Source: Pedobacter zeae (lineage in GTDB: Bacteria; Bacteroidota; Bacteroidia; Sphingobacteriales; Sphingobacteriaceae). From it: a DNA stretch of 64,000 nucleotides. Shown piece by piece: positions 8,408 through 17,485 of this stretch. The notes beneath the pieces are model-generated. The model did no database searches. It worked only from the letters and a program-made list of their open reading frames with translations, and had not been told where the DNA came from. The position numbers were made by a program, and so were the translations under genes. How positions within the stretch are numbered: the stretch's first letter is position 1; each line of letters starts with the position of its first letter. The DNA is taken from assembly GCF_014196715.1 (NCBI RefSeq), contig NZ_JACIEF010000002.1:930001-994000 (forward strand), read 5' to 3'.

Positions 8408-9199
8408 ATGAAAATGCTTTTTAGAGTTTGCATTCTTTCTTTTTTAATCTGCTCATCCATTCTGGCAAGCGCACAAACCGTTACTTTAGATTATTTCTTT
8501 AACCGCGAAACCCGTAAAGATAAACAGGGTAAAGAAATCCGTTTTCATTACATGTGGGGTGAGCAGGCAATGAGTGGTTTTTCCATTCTTGGTAATGTAT
8601 TTAAAAAAGAAGGATTTAAATTGGATTCGCTTGAAACAGCACCAACATTGGCCAATTTAAAAGGAAGTAATGTTTACTTAATTGTAGATCCCGATCGTCC
8701 GAAAGAAAACCCTAAGCCAAATTACATAGAGGCCAACCATATAGCTGCTATTTCTGCCTGGGTAAAACAGGGTGGGGTATTGGTCATGTTTGCGAACGAC
8801 AGTGCCAATGTAGAATTGCCCCATTTTAATCAACTCGCCAATGTATTCGGCATGCATTTTACCAACGAAATGCAAAACCATGTAATTGATGATGCACATT
8901 TTGAAGATGGTGGTATTGCAATCAAAAACAATGCAGTGTTTAAGACGGCCAAAAAAATATTCATGAAAGATATCTGCTCAATCGATACCAAAAACAATGC
9001 AAAACCAGTATTGAAAAATGCTGCCGGTGCAACGGTTATCGCCACCACCAAATTTGGTAAAGGAAATGTAATTGCCATTGCCGATCCGTGGTTGTACAAT
9101 GAATATGTAAATGGTCGTTTGCCAAAAGAAATGGGCTTCGAAAACGATAAAGCAGCCTACGACCTGGTGGTTTGGATAAAAAAACTCACTAAAAAGTAA
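8408..9199 (+). CDS. Secreted DUF4350-like protein
   Basis: I choose ATG 8408 because it places a clean signal peptide at the N-terminus (MKMLFRVCILSFLICSSILASAQ); the longer frame from 8366 would bury it. The mature part (about 240 residues) begins 'TVTLDYFFNRE' and contains 'AAISAWVKQGGVLVMFANDSANVELPHFN' and 'KFGKGNVIAIADPWLYNEY'. This is the GATase-like/DUF4350 fold often seen alone or behind pectin-degrading unsaturated rhamnogalacturonyl hydrolases. No catalytic residues can be assigned. It stands alone, convergent with the DUF1543 gene. Confidence 0.8.
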   Translation: MKMLFRVCILSFLICSSILASAQTVTLDYFFNRETRKDKQGKEIRFHYMWGEQAMSGFSILGNVFKKEGFKLDSLETAPTLANLKGSNVYLIVDPDRPKENPKPNYIEANHIAAISAWVKQGGVLVMFANDSANVELPHFNQLANVFGMHFTNEMQNHVIDDAHFEDGGIAIKNNAVFKTAKKIFMKDICSIDTKNNAKPVLKNAAGATVIATTKFGKGNVIAIADPWLYNEYVNGRLPKEMGFENDKAAYDLVVWIKKLTKK

Positions 9200-9206
9200 T
9201 GATAAC

Positions 9207-9767
9207 CTATAATTTATCCAGCTTAAAATAGCCTAAATGAATCTCATCTTCAGGTAATCCTGAAGATGGTTTGATTTCGATATGGTATTTCTGCTTGGAT
9301 GCTTCACTCAAAATATCCTCAATTTTATAAATATCATCTACATCGATGCCATATTTTTCGTCGATATGTGAATTGGCTCCTTTTACCGAATTGGTTTTAA
9401 AAAACACTGTTTTTTTGGCATCCTGTATGGCTTTGGCCCTTTCTTCGTGAACCGATAGTACAATATGATGCTGTTCATATAATTTGTTGGATAAATAGCC
9501 ACCCAGGTTGATGAAGAACAATTTATGTAGCGAAAGCGGGCTATGCTCATCCCTTGGTTTGATAGTGATTTCGTAATCATCCACTTTGTTTACTTCCCGC
9601 CAACCATCAATATGCAGGCTGCTGCCTGTTCCTGGCCAGAAAGCTTTAATTTCGGGCACAAGATCTTTGAGTGTACGGGCAATGCCAAAGAAATAATCGT
9701 GTTGCTCTACGTTTCGTTTTGGGGCTTTCGAACCGAGTAGGATCATGTATAATTTTAAATTGTTCAT
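9207..9767 (-). CDS. DUF1543 domain protein
   Basis: With the start at ATG 9767 the protein has 186 residues and begins MNNLKLYMILLGSKAP. It contains the family features 'NVEQHDYFFGIA', 'PEIKAFWPGTGSSLHIDGWREV' spread over two segments, and 'FFINLGGYLSNKLYEQHH'. DUF1543 proteins are small cytosolic proteins of unknown function, common in Bacteroidota and proteobacteria. A ten-residue upstream extension of the frame is made entirely of the adjacent CATTGGT repeat and is rejected as coding. Confidence 0.88.
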   Translation of the reverse strand: MNNLKLYMILLGSKAPKRNVEQHDYFFGIARTLKDLVPEIKAFWPGTGSSLHIDGWREVNKVDDYEITIKPRDEHSPLSLHKLFFINLGGYLSNKLYEQHHIVLSVHEERAKAIQDAKKTVFFKTNSVKGANSHIDEKYGIDVDDIYKIEDILSEASKQKYHIEIKPSSGLPEDEIHLGYFKLDKL

Positions 9768-10040
9768 TGGTTCACTGGTCATTAGTTCATTGGTCATTAG
9801 TCATTGGTTCATTGGTCATTGGTTCACTGGTCATTAGTTCATTGGTCATTGGTTCACTGGTCATTTGTTCATTGGTCATTAGTTCATTAGTTCATTGGTC
9901 ATTGTTCATTGGTTCACTGGTTATTAGTTCACTGGTTATTAGTTCACTGGTCATTGGTCATTAGTTCACTGATCATTGGTTCACTGATCATTGGTTCACT
10001 GGTCATTGGTTCATTAGTCATCGGTTCATAATCATTGGTG
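9765..10040. repeat. Imperfect tandem array of ATTRGTTCAYTGGTC units
   Basis: About 270 bp consist almost wholly of a 15-bp word, ATTGGTTCACTGGTC or ATTAGTTCATTGGTC, and its 7-8-bp half units (ATTGGTC, ATTGGTTC), repeated some 17 times with single-base variation. The array begins within the start codon of the DUF1543 gene and therefore fills its 5' flank. There are no spacers, so it is not a CRISPR array. The frame-open translation on the plus strand (SLVHWSLVIG...) is an artefact of the 15-bp period. Confidence 0.93.
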
Positions 10041-10126
10041 GATTGATTCCAAAGGCCGAACTCATTCATCTTTTAACAGCATTAATTAAAATAGGTTCTT
10101 GGATTTTATGGTTTTCTTTGTTTTTT

Positions 10127-10165
10127 TACCACAGAGAACACAAAGAAGGCACAAAGGGCAAAGAG
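10127..10165. repeat. Dispersed CCACAGAGAACACAAAG-type repeat
   Basis: A short purine-rich block (CCACAGAGAACACAAAG, then GGCACAAAGGGC) related to blocks at 61822-61840 and 61974-61991. Such sequences recur in intergenic DNA in this window and are not credible coding sequence. Confidence 0.6.
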
Positions 10166-10189
10166 TTGAAGACGGGCTTCAATAGAAAT

Positions 10190-10230
10190 GTCGTCATCCT
10201 GACTGCAGCATCGAAAGAGTATGTCCCCCG
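10190..10230. repeat. GTCGTCATCC(T/C)GACTG-type dispersed repeat, partial
   Basis: GTCGTCATCCTGACTGCAGC resembles GTCGTCATCCCGACTGAAGC at 39850-39869, and the inverted form (CAGTCGAGATGACG) is present twice at 63366-63380 and 63639-63653. Together with the array and block before it, it explains the 606-bp gap 9768-10373, in which I see no gene. Confidence 0.6.
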
Positions 10231-10373
10231 TTCACTCAACTACGTTATCCCTTTTACATTTACCATCATCTACATTGTTGTAATATAATCTTCGGACCTC
10301 TGACTCCCGACTTTTTAACTTATTCTACTGCAACCAAAACAATTTTCCGTTTTTACGATTTTATCAACTGTAA

Positions 10374-12080
10374 ATGGATAAGAAAACAGCAAAAAAGAAA
10401 ATCGCGATTATTGGTGGTGGCCCAAGCGGTCTTTTCATGTATAAGAGATTAACCGAACAGGCTAGTGCAGATTTTGAAATTACCATATTCGAAAGGAAAG
10501 ATTACCTGGGGGCCGGTATGCCCTACAGTGCCGAAGGGGCCAATACAGAGCATATTACCAATGTATCAGATAATGAAATTCCGGCTATCTACACTTCTAT
10601 AGAAGATTGGGTAAAAATTGCGCCTAAAGCGATCTTAAAAAAATTCGACATTACCGAAGAGAAGTTTAACGAATATAAGGTGCTGCCCAGGTTGTTTTTT
10701 GGCGAATATTTATCTGCCCAATTTAATTTATTAAAAAAGGCTGCCTTGAAAAAAGGCATTAAAACCAAGGTGCATTTAAATTGCTGGGTGGAAGATGTTA
10801 TCGATTTTCCAAAAGAGAATAGCGTGGCTGTTTGTGTAAAAAACAAAAACAAAGCCTACTTCGATCAGGCCGTTATCTGCATCGGCCATAACTGGCCAAA
10901 GAAATACGAAGGTAAAATTCCCGATTATTTTGATTCGCCTTATCCACCCAAAAAGCTGGCCTTAAAACTGAATCATACTGTTGGCATTATGGGCTCTTCG
11001 TTAACTGCAATTGATGCATTAAGAACTCTTGCCAGAAAAAACGGAAAATTTACCGATAATGAAGATGGTAGTTATTCGTATAGTTCGGATAGCAAGGGGT
11101 TTAAAATGGTAATGCATTCGAGAAGTGGGCTTTTACCTGCTGTAAGGTTTCATTTACAGGATTCGCACCTGGGTAAAGAAGAAACGTTGAGCAAGACTGA
11201 AATTCATAAAAGCATTGCCCGGAATGGCGGTTTTTTGCCATTGGATTTTGTGTTTGAAAAGAATTTTAAAGAAATATTCATTAAAAAAGATCCTGCTTTT
11301 TACGAACAGATCAAAAATATGGACCTCGAGGCTTTTGTAGGGGCCATGATGGGGTACAGGGAGGGAATGGAACCTTTTGATCTATTTAAAAAAGAATATG
11401 AGGAAGCAGAAAAATCAATCGAAAAGAGAAAATCCATTTATTGGAAAGAAGCACTTGCTATTTTAAGCTTTGCAATGAACTATCCTGCAAAATACCTTTC
11501 GGCAGAAGATATGGAGCGTTTGCAAAAAGTACTCATGCCCTTAATTTCTATTGTAATTGCATTTGTGCCACAAAGTTCGTGCAGAGAGCTGCTGGCCTTA
11601 CACGAAGCTGGCGTTTTAACTATTGTGGCTGTGGGAGATGATGCAAAGGTACAACCTTTAGAAACTGGTGGTGCAGATTATCATTACAAAATAAACGGTA
11701 AAAAAACGGTCAAACACTTCGATACCTTTATCGATTGTATTGGTCAGCCACACCTTTCTTTTAACGATTTTCCGTTTAAAAGCCTTATTAAAAATGGAAC
11801 ATTAAGCCCTGCAAGGTTACGGTTTAAATCTTCAGAAAAGGGAAAGGCCGACATGAAGAATAATGATCTGGTGAGCCGGGAAGAAGATAATACCTACTTT
11901 TTAACAGTGCCTGGAATCACGATTAATGATCATTTTCAGGTGGTAGACCGAAATGGTATTTCCAACCAAAGAATTTACATTATGGCTGTTCCCTACATTG
12001 GAGGTTACAATCCTGATTATTCCGGGATAGACTTCTGTGAAGCTGCATCGAAAGCGGTGATCGACAGCATTTTATCCTAA
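10374..12080 (+). CDS. FAD/NAD(P)-binding oxidoreductase-like protein
   Basis: A 568-residue protein starting with a Rossmann dinucleotide-binding motif, 'KIAIIGGGPSGLFMYKRL' (GGGPSG at residues 14-19). It continues with the PF13454-type (FAD/NAD(P)-binding, HI0933-like) pattern: 'GAGMPYSAEGANTEHITNVSDNEIP', 'AVICIGHNWPKKYEG', 'GIMGSSLTAIDALRTLA' (second dinucleotide site), and a C-terminal 'YIMAVPYIGGYNPDYSGIDFCEAA'. No signal peptide. The substrate is unknown. It stands as a single gene between the repeat-rich gap and the utilization locus. Confidence 0.88.
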   Translation: MDKKTAKKKIAIIGGGPSGLFMYKRLTEQASADFEITIFERKDYLGAGMPYSAEGANTEHITNVSDNEIPAIYTSIEDWVKIAPKAILKKFDITEEKFNEYKVLPRLFFGEYLSAQFNLLKKAALKKGIKTKVHLNCWVEDVIDFPKENSVAVCVKNKNKAYFDQAVICIGHNWPKKYEGKIPDYFDSPYPPKKLALKLNHTVGIMGSSLTAIDALRTLARKNGKFTDNEDGSYSYSSDSKGFKMVMHSRSGLLPAVRFHLQDSHLGKEETLSKTEIHKSIARNGGFLPLDFVFEKNFKEIFIKKDPAFYEQIKNMDLEAFVGAMMGYREGMEPFDLFKKEYEEAEKSIEKRKSIYWKEALAILSFAMNYPAKYLSAEDMERLQKVLMPLISIVIAFVPQSSCRELLALHEAGVLTIVAVGDDAKVQPLETGGADYHYKINGKKTVKHFDTFIDCIGQPHLSFNDFPFKSLIKNGTLSPARLRFKSSEKGKADMKNNDLVSREEDNTYFLTVPGITINDHFQVVDRNGISNQRIYIMAVPYIGGYNPDYSGIDFCEAASKAVIDSILS

Positions 12081-12166
12081 AAAAGAAAACAATTTTTACT
12101 TTTTTTAAGTAATCTGTTAAATGTTTTTATGATTTTAATTTACTGATAATCAGTTTTTTATATTAT

Positions 12167-12174
12167 TATATTTG
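12167..12174 (+). promoter_or_regulatory. Candidate TAnnTTTG (-7) promoter element
   Basis: TATATTTG fits the Bacteroidota -7 consensus TAnnTTTG. The palindrome CAAACGTTTG begins 19 bp downstream, where a repressor would overlap the transcription start region. No convincing -33 element was seen. Confidence 0.45.
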
Positions 12175-12192
12175 TTGTTTTTGAAAAAAAAA

Positions 12193-12202
12193 CAAACGTT
12201 TG
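12193..12202. promoter_or_regulatory. CAAACGTTTG palindrome, site 1
   Basis: Perfect 10-bp palindrome with the AAACGTTT core typical of LacI/GalR-family operators, followed by CGC. It lies 628 bp upstream of the first SusC gene. Confidence 0.6.
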
Positions 12203-12458
12203 CGCTTAGTTTGTGTGCTATGATTTTTAGTGTGGCTTTACAGAACAAGCTCTTGTATTTAAAAATCTATACTTAAGTAACATCTGATTACAGCGGGTTA
12301 ATTTTTTGTTATCATTCCAATTGTCATTTCAATGTTTTTTAGGCACGATGTTTAATAACAGAACGCCACTTTTTATAAAAACATAAAATTATATAGTCTT
12401 TAATGGGTAAAAAGGTCATCCATATGCCTTTAATTAAGTGATTAAAGCATTTTTTAAG

Positions 12459-12470
12459 GCAAACGTTTGC
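12459..12470. promoter_or_regulatory. GCAAACGTTTGC palindrome, site 2
   Basis: Perfect 12-bp palindrome, 360 bp upstream of the first SusC gene. It is followed by GTTG and, about 35 bp further, by TATACCTTG, a weaker promoter-like pair. Confidence 0.6.
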
Positions 12471-12829
12471 GTTGAAAAAAATAAAAATCCAGCTTTCTTA
12501 ATCTATACCTTGCATTAACAAACATAACTAGCCGATATTTTATTTTTAGTGTACGAGCAAAAAAAGACCTGCTAACCACAGGGAGTAATTAACTAATAAA
12601 TAACCACTAACCAGGGTACAACAAACAGCAACTAACCGTTCATGGTCCTGAATATTTGGACTGTGAATTAATATTAACCAATCTAATCCAAACTCATTCG
12701 TATGTTCAAAAATTTTACTTTTTGTCACCGGGCATTGCTATGTCCAAAAAAAACCAACAGGGGTAATTTCTCCATTACTTTTTAAGCAACCGAGTTTCTT
12801 CTTTAAAAAATCAAACAAAAACTAATCAA

Positions 12830-15823
12830 ATGGTTAAAATTTACACAAGCATTTGTTTTGCCTTGTTTTTATCTGTTTTTGGATCTCAAACTTTGCACGC
12901 CAATACGGTAGTGTTAAGGGAGGCTAACAGTATGTATTTTGCTTTTCAGCAGGATACCACAAAAGTTAAAAAAGAGCCAGCAACATTTTCCGTAAAAACA
13001 GATACGATCGGGCAAATGATCAAGGCGTTGCAAAAATTTAAAACAGTTCGCGATACGGTTAATATCCGGTCGGCGGCACCGGTTCCAAACCTGTCTCTGC
13101 AACAGATTATTAAAGGCAATTTGGCTGGAGTTTACGTACAGGAACCAAACGGGGAACCGGGTACCGAGCAAAGTATAATCATACAAGGCACCTCAGGCTT
13201 ATTGTTTAATAAAAAAGATATTTACGCTTTACAGCCTGCTATCTATTTAAATGGGGTGCCCTTAGTTGCAGATAATCCATTTGCCTTTGATGTACAGAAA
13301 TATGATTATAACAGGATTGGTCCTGCAACTAATTTACTCTCACAAATAGATATCAATAATATCCAGTCGATTACGGTTATTAAAGATCCGTTTGAATTGG
13401 CAAAACTTGGTCCGAATGCAGTTAATGGAGCGATCTACATTACCACCAAAAATGCTAAAGGCGGGCTCCGCGATATTAGCATAAACAGTTATTTTGGCTA
13501 TGTAACTGCACCTAAGGTAAATACCATTAATGGTGTTTACGAGAACAATTTCAGAAGCCAGTTTTATAAAAAATATAATCCAACCGGCAGCCCGGCATCT
13601 TATTTAAGAGATTCTACTAATGTGGCTTATTTTGGCCCATCGAACTGGACTGATCTTTATTATCAAAATACGCCAACATTTTCTGCCGATCTGGGTATTA
13701 CAGGTGGTACTGAAAGAGCAAACTTCAGATTTTTTGGATCGGGAACAAAAAATGCCGGTAATGCCGATGATACTGGCATTAACCGCTATAATTTGTTTTT
13801 TGGCATTAATATGGCACCATTTAAATGGCTTACTGTATCGAGTGCTGTGAATACTGCCCGTTTAGACCGTACGCGAAACAAAAGTTTACGCGACCGTTTT
13901 GCGGAAACACGTTATATACCGGATTTAAGTAGCCCGCTTTCTCCAAATGCCGAATCTTATGCCAGCTATCTCACTCAAAACGATAGGAATGTTGATAATA
14001 ACCGCTCTACTGTTTTAAACGGAAGTTTAACACTAAGTGCCAAGGTTAACAAGTTTGTAATTTCGACCAGTGGTTTGTTTAACTATAACGAAGGAGTAAG
14101 AGACTATTTTATTCCATCCACTTTATTAGCGGGTATCAGTTATATCTCTAATTATTTCGGTTATAGCCAAAGAGTATCGCTTAACAATACGATTAGTTAT
14201 AAATACGACATCAACAAGGATCATGTTGTTGATTTTGAACTTGGACAGAGTTTACAGGGCGATACCTATAAATATAATTATGCAAGGGCTTATAACGGTC
14301 CTAATGATTATGTTAAACTTTCGTTTGTTGATGGCAGGCAAACCATTGGGGGGGCAGATAATCCCGATTATTTAAACGTGCTGGCTAACAATAATTTTTA
14401 TGTTTTCAGATACATTGATAAGGAGCGTAATAACTTAATGTCGTTCTATGGTTCTGCAAAATATTCTTATAAAAAATTGTTAACGCTGAGTGCGCTGGTT
14501 AGGAGAGATGGCGCATCCAATGGCCAGCCAGATAGCCGTTGGGTAACCACACCTGCATTTAATGCAAACTGGAATTTAAAAGAACAATTTTTAAAAGATA
14601 ATAAAGCTATTGATGCTTTACATTTAAGTGCAAGCTGGGGCAGGACCTTAAGAATTTTCCAGGATGACCGTTTTGCAGCCGGACCGCAGTACCGTTCTGA
14701 AAATGGTTGGGAAGAAGAACCGACTATTCCGGGATACGGTGGCTTATTGGGTATTAACCGTCCATACAACAGTGGTTTCATTGGTTATAAAATTAGTTTG
14801 CCATTTGCTGACAGAACCAGTGTAACTTTAGATGCATCATTTTTAAACAGCAGACTGAACACCGCTTTAACCGTGTACAACCGTAACGATAAAAACAGTG
14901 TAATTGGCCTGCCTGTTCCTGTTGAAACCGGTTATTCTACCGAATACCAATCTGGCATGGATATCAATAACAAAGGTATCGAGCTTTTGGTTAATGCTGC
15001 TGTGATCCAAAAAAATAGTGGGTTGAGCTGGAATACTGGACTAAACCTAAGTTATAATAAAAATAAACTATCGGCATTGCCAACAGGGATTAACGAATTA
15101 ATTTATCAGAATGATAATAAATTACAGGTCGGCAAATCAGTTGGCAGTTATTGGTTATACACGAATGAAGGCATTTATAACAGCGATGCTGAAGTGCCTG
15201 CAGGAAGAACCTTTAATGGTATTCCGTTAAAAGCTGGCGATCCTAAATGGGTCGATTACAATAACGATAACCGTATCGACAGCAAAGACAAGGTATTGAC
15301 GGGCGATAGATTACCAAAATTTGTAGGTGGCTGGAACAACACCATTGCTTACAAAAATTTCGATTTAAACTTCAATTTCATTTTTGCTGCGGGGCAAAAA
15401 GCCATTAACCAATACGAGGCAACCCGTTATGGATTTGTGAACCGAGAGGCAGGAAACGATATCAATTCGGTTAAAGAAGTTTCTTCATGGCAATCGTTTA
15501 GCAACGAGAAAAACTATCCTATATATAATCCATGGAGTCCTGTGGATGCCTACCGTACTGACCAGGATTTGTTTTTAGAAAATGCCTCTTATGTAAAATT
15601 AAGGTCAGTTACCCTGGGTTATGATTTTAGTAGGACAGGTTTATTCAAAAAAGCCAGTGGGAAAATCAGGAGAGCTTATTTATATGCTACAGCCTTAAAC
15701 GTATTCACGCTAACCGATTTTTCGGGAGTTGATCCGGAACTGATCAATTATAACGGAATATATGATGGCGCAAATATTACTATCCCAAGAACATTTGTTT
15801 TAGGCTTCAAACTGGATTTATAA
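12830..15823 (+). CDS. SusC/RagA-family TonB-linked outer-membrane transporter 1
   Basis: This 997-residue protein has a signal peptide (cleavage near residue 25, LHANT), a plug domain with 'IIIQGTSGLLF' and 'INNIQSITVIKDPFELAKLGPNAVNGAIYITTK', and a long beta-barrel ending 'TFVLGFKLDL'. The TonB-dependent plug and barrel identify it as the importer of a SusCD pair. It lacks the usual N-terminal carboxypeptidase-regulatory-like domain; about 70 non-conserved residues take its place. It opens a same-strand locus of ten genes with small gaps, and SusD follows after 18 bp. Confidence 0.95.
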   Translation: MVKIYTSICFALFLSVFGSQTLHANTVVLREANSMYFAFQQDTTKVKKEPATFSVKTDTIGQMIKALQKFKTVRDTVNIRSAAPVPNLSLQQIIKGNLAGVYVQEPNGEPGTEQSIIIQGTSGLLFNKKDIYALQPAIYLNGVPLVADNPFAFDVQKYDYNRIGPATNLLSQIDINNIQSITVIKDPFELAKLGPNAVNGAIYITTKNAKGGLRDISINSYFGYVTAPKVNTINGVYENNFRSQFYKKYNPTGSPASYLRDSTNVAYFGPSNWTDLYYQNTPTFSADLGITGGTERANFRFFGSGTKNAGNADDTGINRYNLFFGINMAPFKWLTVSSAVNTARLDRTRNKSLRDRFAETRYIPDLSSPLSPNAESYASYLTQNDRNVDNNRSTVLNGSLTLSAKVNKFVISTSGLFNYNEGVRDYFIPSTLLAGISYISNYFGYSQRVSLNNTISYKYDINKDHVVDFELGQSLQGDTYKYNYARAYNGPNDYVKLSFVDGRQTIGGADNPDYLNVLANNNFYVFRYIDKERNNLMSFYGSAKYSYKKLLTLSALVRRDGASNGQPDSRWVTTPAFNANWNLKEQFLKDNKAIDALHLSASWGRTLRIFQDDRFAAGPQYRSENGWEEEPTIPGYGGLLGINRPYNSGFIGYKISLPFADRTSVTLDASFLNSRLNTALTVYNRNDKNSVIGLPVPVETGYSTEYQSGMDINNKGIELLVNAAVIQKNSGLSWNTGLNLSYNKNKLSALPTGINELIYQNDNKLQVGKSVGSYWLYTNEGIYNSDAEVPAGRTFNGIPLKAGDPKWVDYNNDNRIDSKDKVLTGDRLPKFVGGWNNTIAYKNFDLNFNFIFAAGQKAINQYEATRYGFVNREAGNDINSVKEVSSWQSFSNEKNYPIYNPWSPVDAYRTDQDLFLENASYVKLRSVTLGYDFSRTGLFKKASGKIRRAYLYATALNVFTLTDFSGVDPELINYNGIYDGANITIPRTFVLGFKLDL

Positions 15824-15841
15824 AATATTACCATTATTGAT

Positions 15842-17440
15842 ATGAATTATTCTAATTATAAAATTAGTATTTACAGGTCGGTTACGCTTGTTTTATTATT
15901 CAGCCTTGTTGGTTTGAGCAATTTCTCCTGTAAGAAAATTGAAGATGTACAATCGACAAGGTTAGCTACCGAAGAAAGCAACTGGAAAACATTAGAGGAT
16001 GCCCGTGCAAACTTATTATCGGTATATGGCTTAATGCGATCGGCTACGGTATCTGATAATACCCACTGGTTAATGGGCGACTTACGCCAGGGAGATTTTC
16101 AGATTACAAACCGTGCCGACCTTAAAGCGATAGTTACGGGACAATTAAATGCACAATATCCTGTAATTAACAGGATAACTAACTGGCGCAGGTTTTACGC
16201 AGTAGTGAATGCAGCCAGTTTATTTATTGAACGATCCAAGCAGATCCTGCCACTTGATTCGCGCTATACACAGATCAACAACAACGTGGATATCGCACAA
16301 GCCAGAATTTTAAGAGCCTTTGCCTATTTTTATATGGTGCGGATTTGGGGTGATGTACCTTTACTGACTTCATCACATGATGGCGACTTTATTAAACTGC
16401 CCAGAACCAGTAAGGACAAAGTTTTACAATTTGCAACGGCTGAGTTATTGGCTGCTGCACAGGTGGTGCCGTTTAAATATGGTGGCGATGATCCGATTCT
16501 TCCGGGGCTTTACTACGGCTCGGGCTGGGCAAGCTGGAACGGGAACGTTTTTACCCGTTTATCGGCCTATATCATTTTAGCGCATATTGCAGCCTGGCAG
16601 GGAAATTACCTGGATGCCGCAACTTATTCAAAATATGTATTGGATAACTATACCAAATCTAACGGAAGCGGTTCTAACGGAATCGTTTACCTGGATATGG
16701 ATGCACTAACAGAAAATCTAAACTATTACAGTCCTTTTGCCTTTAAACGTGCAACTGTATTAGTAGGTTTCCCGTTTGAGGCAGGTAATGGTCTTTCAAC
16801 TGCAAATGGCCATATAGAACAATTGACATTGGCTTCGCCATTTATTCCGAAGGCCCAGCCAGAGATGTTTGTACCAAAAGACAGCATTCTGAAAATATTT
16901 ACTGATCCGGGTGATTTGAGGTTTAGTATTAACCCGACTACGGGTTTATACCGTACAAATTACTTTTACAATTTCACTTCTGAGCAGCCCATCTTTAACA
17001 AGATCAAGGTTATTTATACCGCTCAAACTTCCGGCAATTTAACTTTATTTAGTTCTACCATGCTGTTTAGCCGGATAGAAGAGATCACTTTACTGAGAGC
17101 TGAAGCCTGTGCAGTGCTTGGCCAGCGTGATGAAGCCATTGCTGCCTTAAATAAGGCTGCCAATTTAAGGGGCCCAATTACCTACGACCCTGCATCAGGA
17201 AAAGATTTGATCGATGCCATTTTTGAAGAACGCAGAAGGGAATTAATGGGCGAAGGATGGAGGTGGTATGACATCGTGCGGTATAACAGGCTTAAAAATT
17301 CAGCCGGGACTTTCATCAGGAAGAATGGTACACCACTTACATTCAGGCAATTCGAGAATGCGGGTGGTATATATTGGCCCGTATCACAGGATGTAATCAA
17401 TGCAAATCCATCGGTTACCCAAAATCCATATTGGCAATAA
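15842..17440 (+). CDS. SusD/RagB-family glycan-binding lipoprotein 1
   Basis: 532 residues with a lipobox (LSNFSC, acylated Cys30) followed by KK. 'ESNWKTLEDARANLLSVYGLMRSA' and 'ARILRAFAYFYMVRIWGDVPLLT' are the TPR-like SusD hallmarks, and 'EERRRELMGEGWRWYDIVRYNRLK' is the C-terminal RagB/SusD signature. It should sit on the cell surface as the lid over the SusC barrel encoded just upstream. Confidence 0.96.
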   Translation: MNYSNYKISIYRSVTLVLLFSLVGLSNFSCKKIEDVQSTRLATEESNWKTLEDARANLLSVYGLMRSATVSDNTHWLMGDLRQGDFQITNRADLKAIVTGQLNAQYPVINRITNWRRFYAVVNAASLFIERSKQILPLDSRYTQINNNVDIAQARILRAFAYFYMVRIWGDVPLLTSSHDGDFIKLPRTSKDKVLQFATAELLAAAQVVPFKYGGDDPILPGLYYGSGWASWNGNVFTRLSAYIILAHIAAWQGNYLDAATYSKYVLDNYTKSNGSGSNGIVYLDMDALTENLNYYSPFAFKRATVLVGFPFEAGNGLSTANGHIEQLTLASPFIPKAQPEMFVPKDSILKIFTDPGDLRFSINPTTGLYRTNYFYNFTSEQPIFNKIKVIYTAQTSGNLTLFSSTMLFSRIEEITLLRAEACAVLGQRDEAIAALNKAANLRGPITYDPASGKDLIDAIFEERRRELMGEGWRWYDIVRYNRLKNSAGTFIRKNGTPLTFRQFENAGGIYWPVSQDVINANPSVTQNPYWQ

Positions 17441-17457
17441 TTATTAAGAAGATCATC

Positions 17458-17473
17458 ATGGTACTAGTACCAT
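17458..17473. repeat. 16-bp perfect palindrome
   Basis: ATGGTACTAGTACCAT lies in the 45-bp spacer between SusD 1 and the first fasciclin gene. It could be a small RNA hairpin with a tiny loop or chance; no T-run follows. Confidence 0.5.
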
Positions 17474-17485
17474 TAAAAAAATATA

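Larger units (their letters stand above)
12081..12829. other. 749-bp upstream region of the utilization locus
   Basis: No convincing gene lies here. The region holds a TATATTTG promoter-like element at 12167-12174 and two CAAACGTTTG palindromes at 12193-12202 and 12459-12470. It is very AT-rich and the 5' leader to the first SusC gene may be long. No sigma/anti-sigma or hybrid two-component gene, the usual SusCD regulators, is present. Confidence 0.7.

Noticed and set aside
9671..9964. Open frame coding for repeated SLVHWSLVIG-type text
   Set aside because: It is the translation of the 15-bp CATTGGT-type array, which stays open because the period is a multiple of three; composition and position are not those of a gene.
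9765..10040. Possible CRISPR array
   Set aside because: Units are directly contiguous, variable, and lack unique spacers; no cas genes are nearby.
10043..10288. 81-residue open frame after the repeat array
   Set aside because: Its middle is the dispersed CCACAGAG and GTCGTCATCC repeat sequence, with no start signal or family resemblance.
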